Assembly: GCF_009928685.1 (NCBI RefSeq)
Contig: NZ_WWEO01000042.1
Coordinates: forward strand, 62,001-126,000
Source: Mucilaginibacter agri
GTDB taxonomy: Bacteria > Bacteroidota > Bacteroidia > Sphingobacteriales > Sphingobacteriaceae
Reading direction: 5' to 3'
Length of the DNA: 64,000 nt
The position numbers and the translations under genes were made by a program. The notes under the pieces were generated by a model, which worked only from the letters and a program-made list of their open reading frames with translations, did no database searches and was not told the DNA's origin. Shown one piece after another: positions 63,367 through 64,000 of this stretch (within the stretch, counting starts at the first letter, position 1; each line of letters opens with the position of its first letter).

Positions 63367-64000
63367 TTATACGTTAAAACGGAAGTGCATAATGTCGCCA
63401 TCCTGCACAATGTAAGTCTTGCCTTCTACGCCCATTTTACCAGCTTCTTTGCAAGCAGCTTCAGAACCGTATTTCACAAAATCGTCGTATTTGATTACCT
63501 CAGCGCGGATAAAGCCCTTCTCGAAGTCGGTATGAATAACACCTGCCGCTTGCGGTGCTGTGAAACCCTGGGTAATAGTCCATGCGCGAACTTCCTGTAC
63601 ACCTGCAGTAAAATAAGTGCTCAGGTTAAGTAATTGGTATGCTGCCTTAATCAGTTTGTTTACGCCTGATTCTTCCAGTCCTAGATCCTCTAAGAACATC
63701 TCGCGTTCTTCGTAAGTTTCCAGTTGAGCAATTTCAGATTCAATCTGGGCAGAAATGATCAGTACGCGGGCGTTTTCATCTTTAACAGCCTCTCTAACCT
63801 TCTCTACGTAAGCGTTACCGGTGTTAACAGATTTCTCCTCCACGTTGCAAACGTACATTACTGGTTTAGCGGTAAGTAACCAAAGGTCTTCAATTACATC
63901 CTGATCTTCAACAGCAACTGGGGCAGTACGGGCAGATTTACCTGCCAGTAAATGGTTTTTGTAAACGTTTAAGATTTCCTGAGCTCTTTTAGCGTCTTTG
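63367..64000 (-). CDS. ychF: Redox-regulated GTPase/ATPase YchF, C-terminal part
   Basis: The reading frame stays open to the window end, and the gene start lies outside. The visible 210 residues contain LTAKPVMYVCNVEE, the coiled-coil-like LETYEEREMFLEDLGLEESGVNKLIKAAYQLLNLSTYFTAG, and the C-terminal TGS domain (VRAWTITQGFTAPQAAGVIHTDFEKGFIRAEVIKYDDFVKYGSEAACKEAGKMGVEGKTYIVQDGDIMHFRFNV). This is diagnostic of YchF/OLA1, an ATPase that binds ribosomes and is linked to stress responses. The nucleotide-binding domain is not in the window. Confidence 0.95.
   Translation of the reverse strand, partial: KDAKRAQEILNVYKNHLLAGKSARTAPVAVEDQDVIEDLWLLTAKPVMYVCNVEEKSVNTGNAYVEKVREAVKDENARVLIISAQIESEIAQLETYEEREMFLEDLGLEESGVNKLIKAAYQLLNLSTYFTAGVQEVRAWTITQGFTAPQAAGVIHTDFEKGFIRAEVIKYDDFVKYGSEAACKEAGKMGVEGKTYIVQDGDIMHFRFNV

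Noticed and set aside
1-64000. tRNA, rRNA, CRISPR arrays, IS elements or prophage genes
   Set aside because: I looked for them on both strands and found no convincing signal; the regular inverted repeats seen are terminators or operator-like sites.

Overview
The window looks like a chromosomal segment of a member of the Bacteroidota, most likely Sphingobacteriaceae (Mucilaginibacter or Pedobacter-like). The support is a SusC/SusD pair, AT-rich intergenic DNA with the Bacteroidota promoter form TTTG-N19-TAnnTTTG, almost no Shine-Dalgarno sequences, a hybrid two-component regulator ending in an AraC domain, GH92 enzymes, and an alpha-2-macroglobulin/PBP1C pair. I saw no tRNA, rRNA, IS element or CRISPR array. 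The assignment is inferred from gene content only.

Region 1 (1-17161) is a glycan utilisation locus on the + strand: the end of an SGNH hydrolase, a GH38-type mannosidase, two GH92 mannosidases, two further SGNH hydrolases, an esterase, a DUF4185/DUF5005-like protein, a FucP-type sugar/H+ symporter, a LacI regulator and a 7TM hybrid sensor kinase/AraC protein. The target is probably an acylated alpha-mannan or N-glycan. The 12-bp palindrome TAAATCGATTTA occurs before both the LacI gene and the small SGNH gene.

Region 2 (17162-31078) is the most unusual part. An S10 carboxypeptidase faces an operon of SusC, SusD and an M14 carboxypeptidase. Beside them lie an operon with an SsuD/SfnG-like monooxygenase, an ATP-grasp ligase and an unknown small protein, then an Rrf2 regulator with a cysteine cluster. 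Two promoters (S10 and SusC) are followed by short leader ORFs that end in runs of cysteine codons (MCCCCS and MCNNCCC). The same 17-bp motif, about TCTATRGAMWTAGTAKA, sits at three promoter regions including the Rrf2 one. I read this as a cysteine/sulfur-responsive regulon for scavenging sulfur from peptides and organosulfur compounds, with leader-peptide attenuation. That reading is inference; the leader ORFs and motifs are directly visible.

Region 3 (31079-40344) carries a redox/detoxification cluster (DUF417, AhpD-like, a frameshifted DUF302, NTF2-like proteins, HxlR, SDR, MDR, AraC), then a phosphonatase-like HAD and a metallophosphatase.

Region 4 (40397-49067, all - strand) is a tightly packed operon that probably builds and activates a sialic-acid-like ulosonic acid: a glycosyltransferase-like protein, SpsF-type cytidylyltransferase, split transketolase, GSA-aminomutase-like aminotransferase, SDR, and a HAD phosphatase fused to a NeuB synthase that lacks the usual C-terminal SAF domain, followed by a sterol-desaturase-like enzyme and an SMR-like membrane protein.

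Region 5 (49186-64000) holds a GDPD-like phosphodiesterase, an acidic miniprotein, a GDPD-alkaline phosphatase fusion, PBP1C and alpha-2-macroglobulin, an HRDC helicase and the C-terminal part of YchF.
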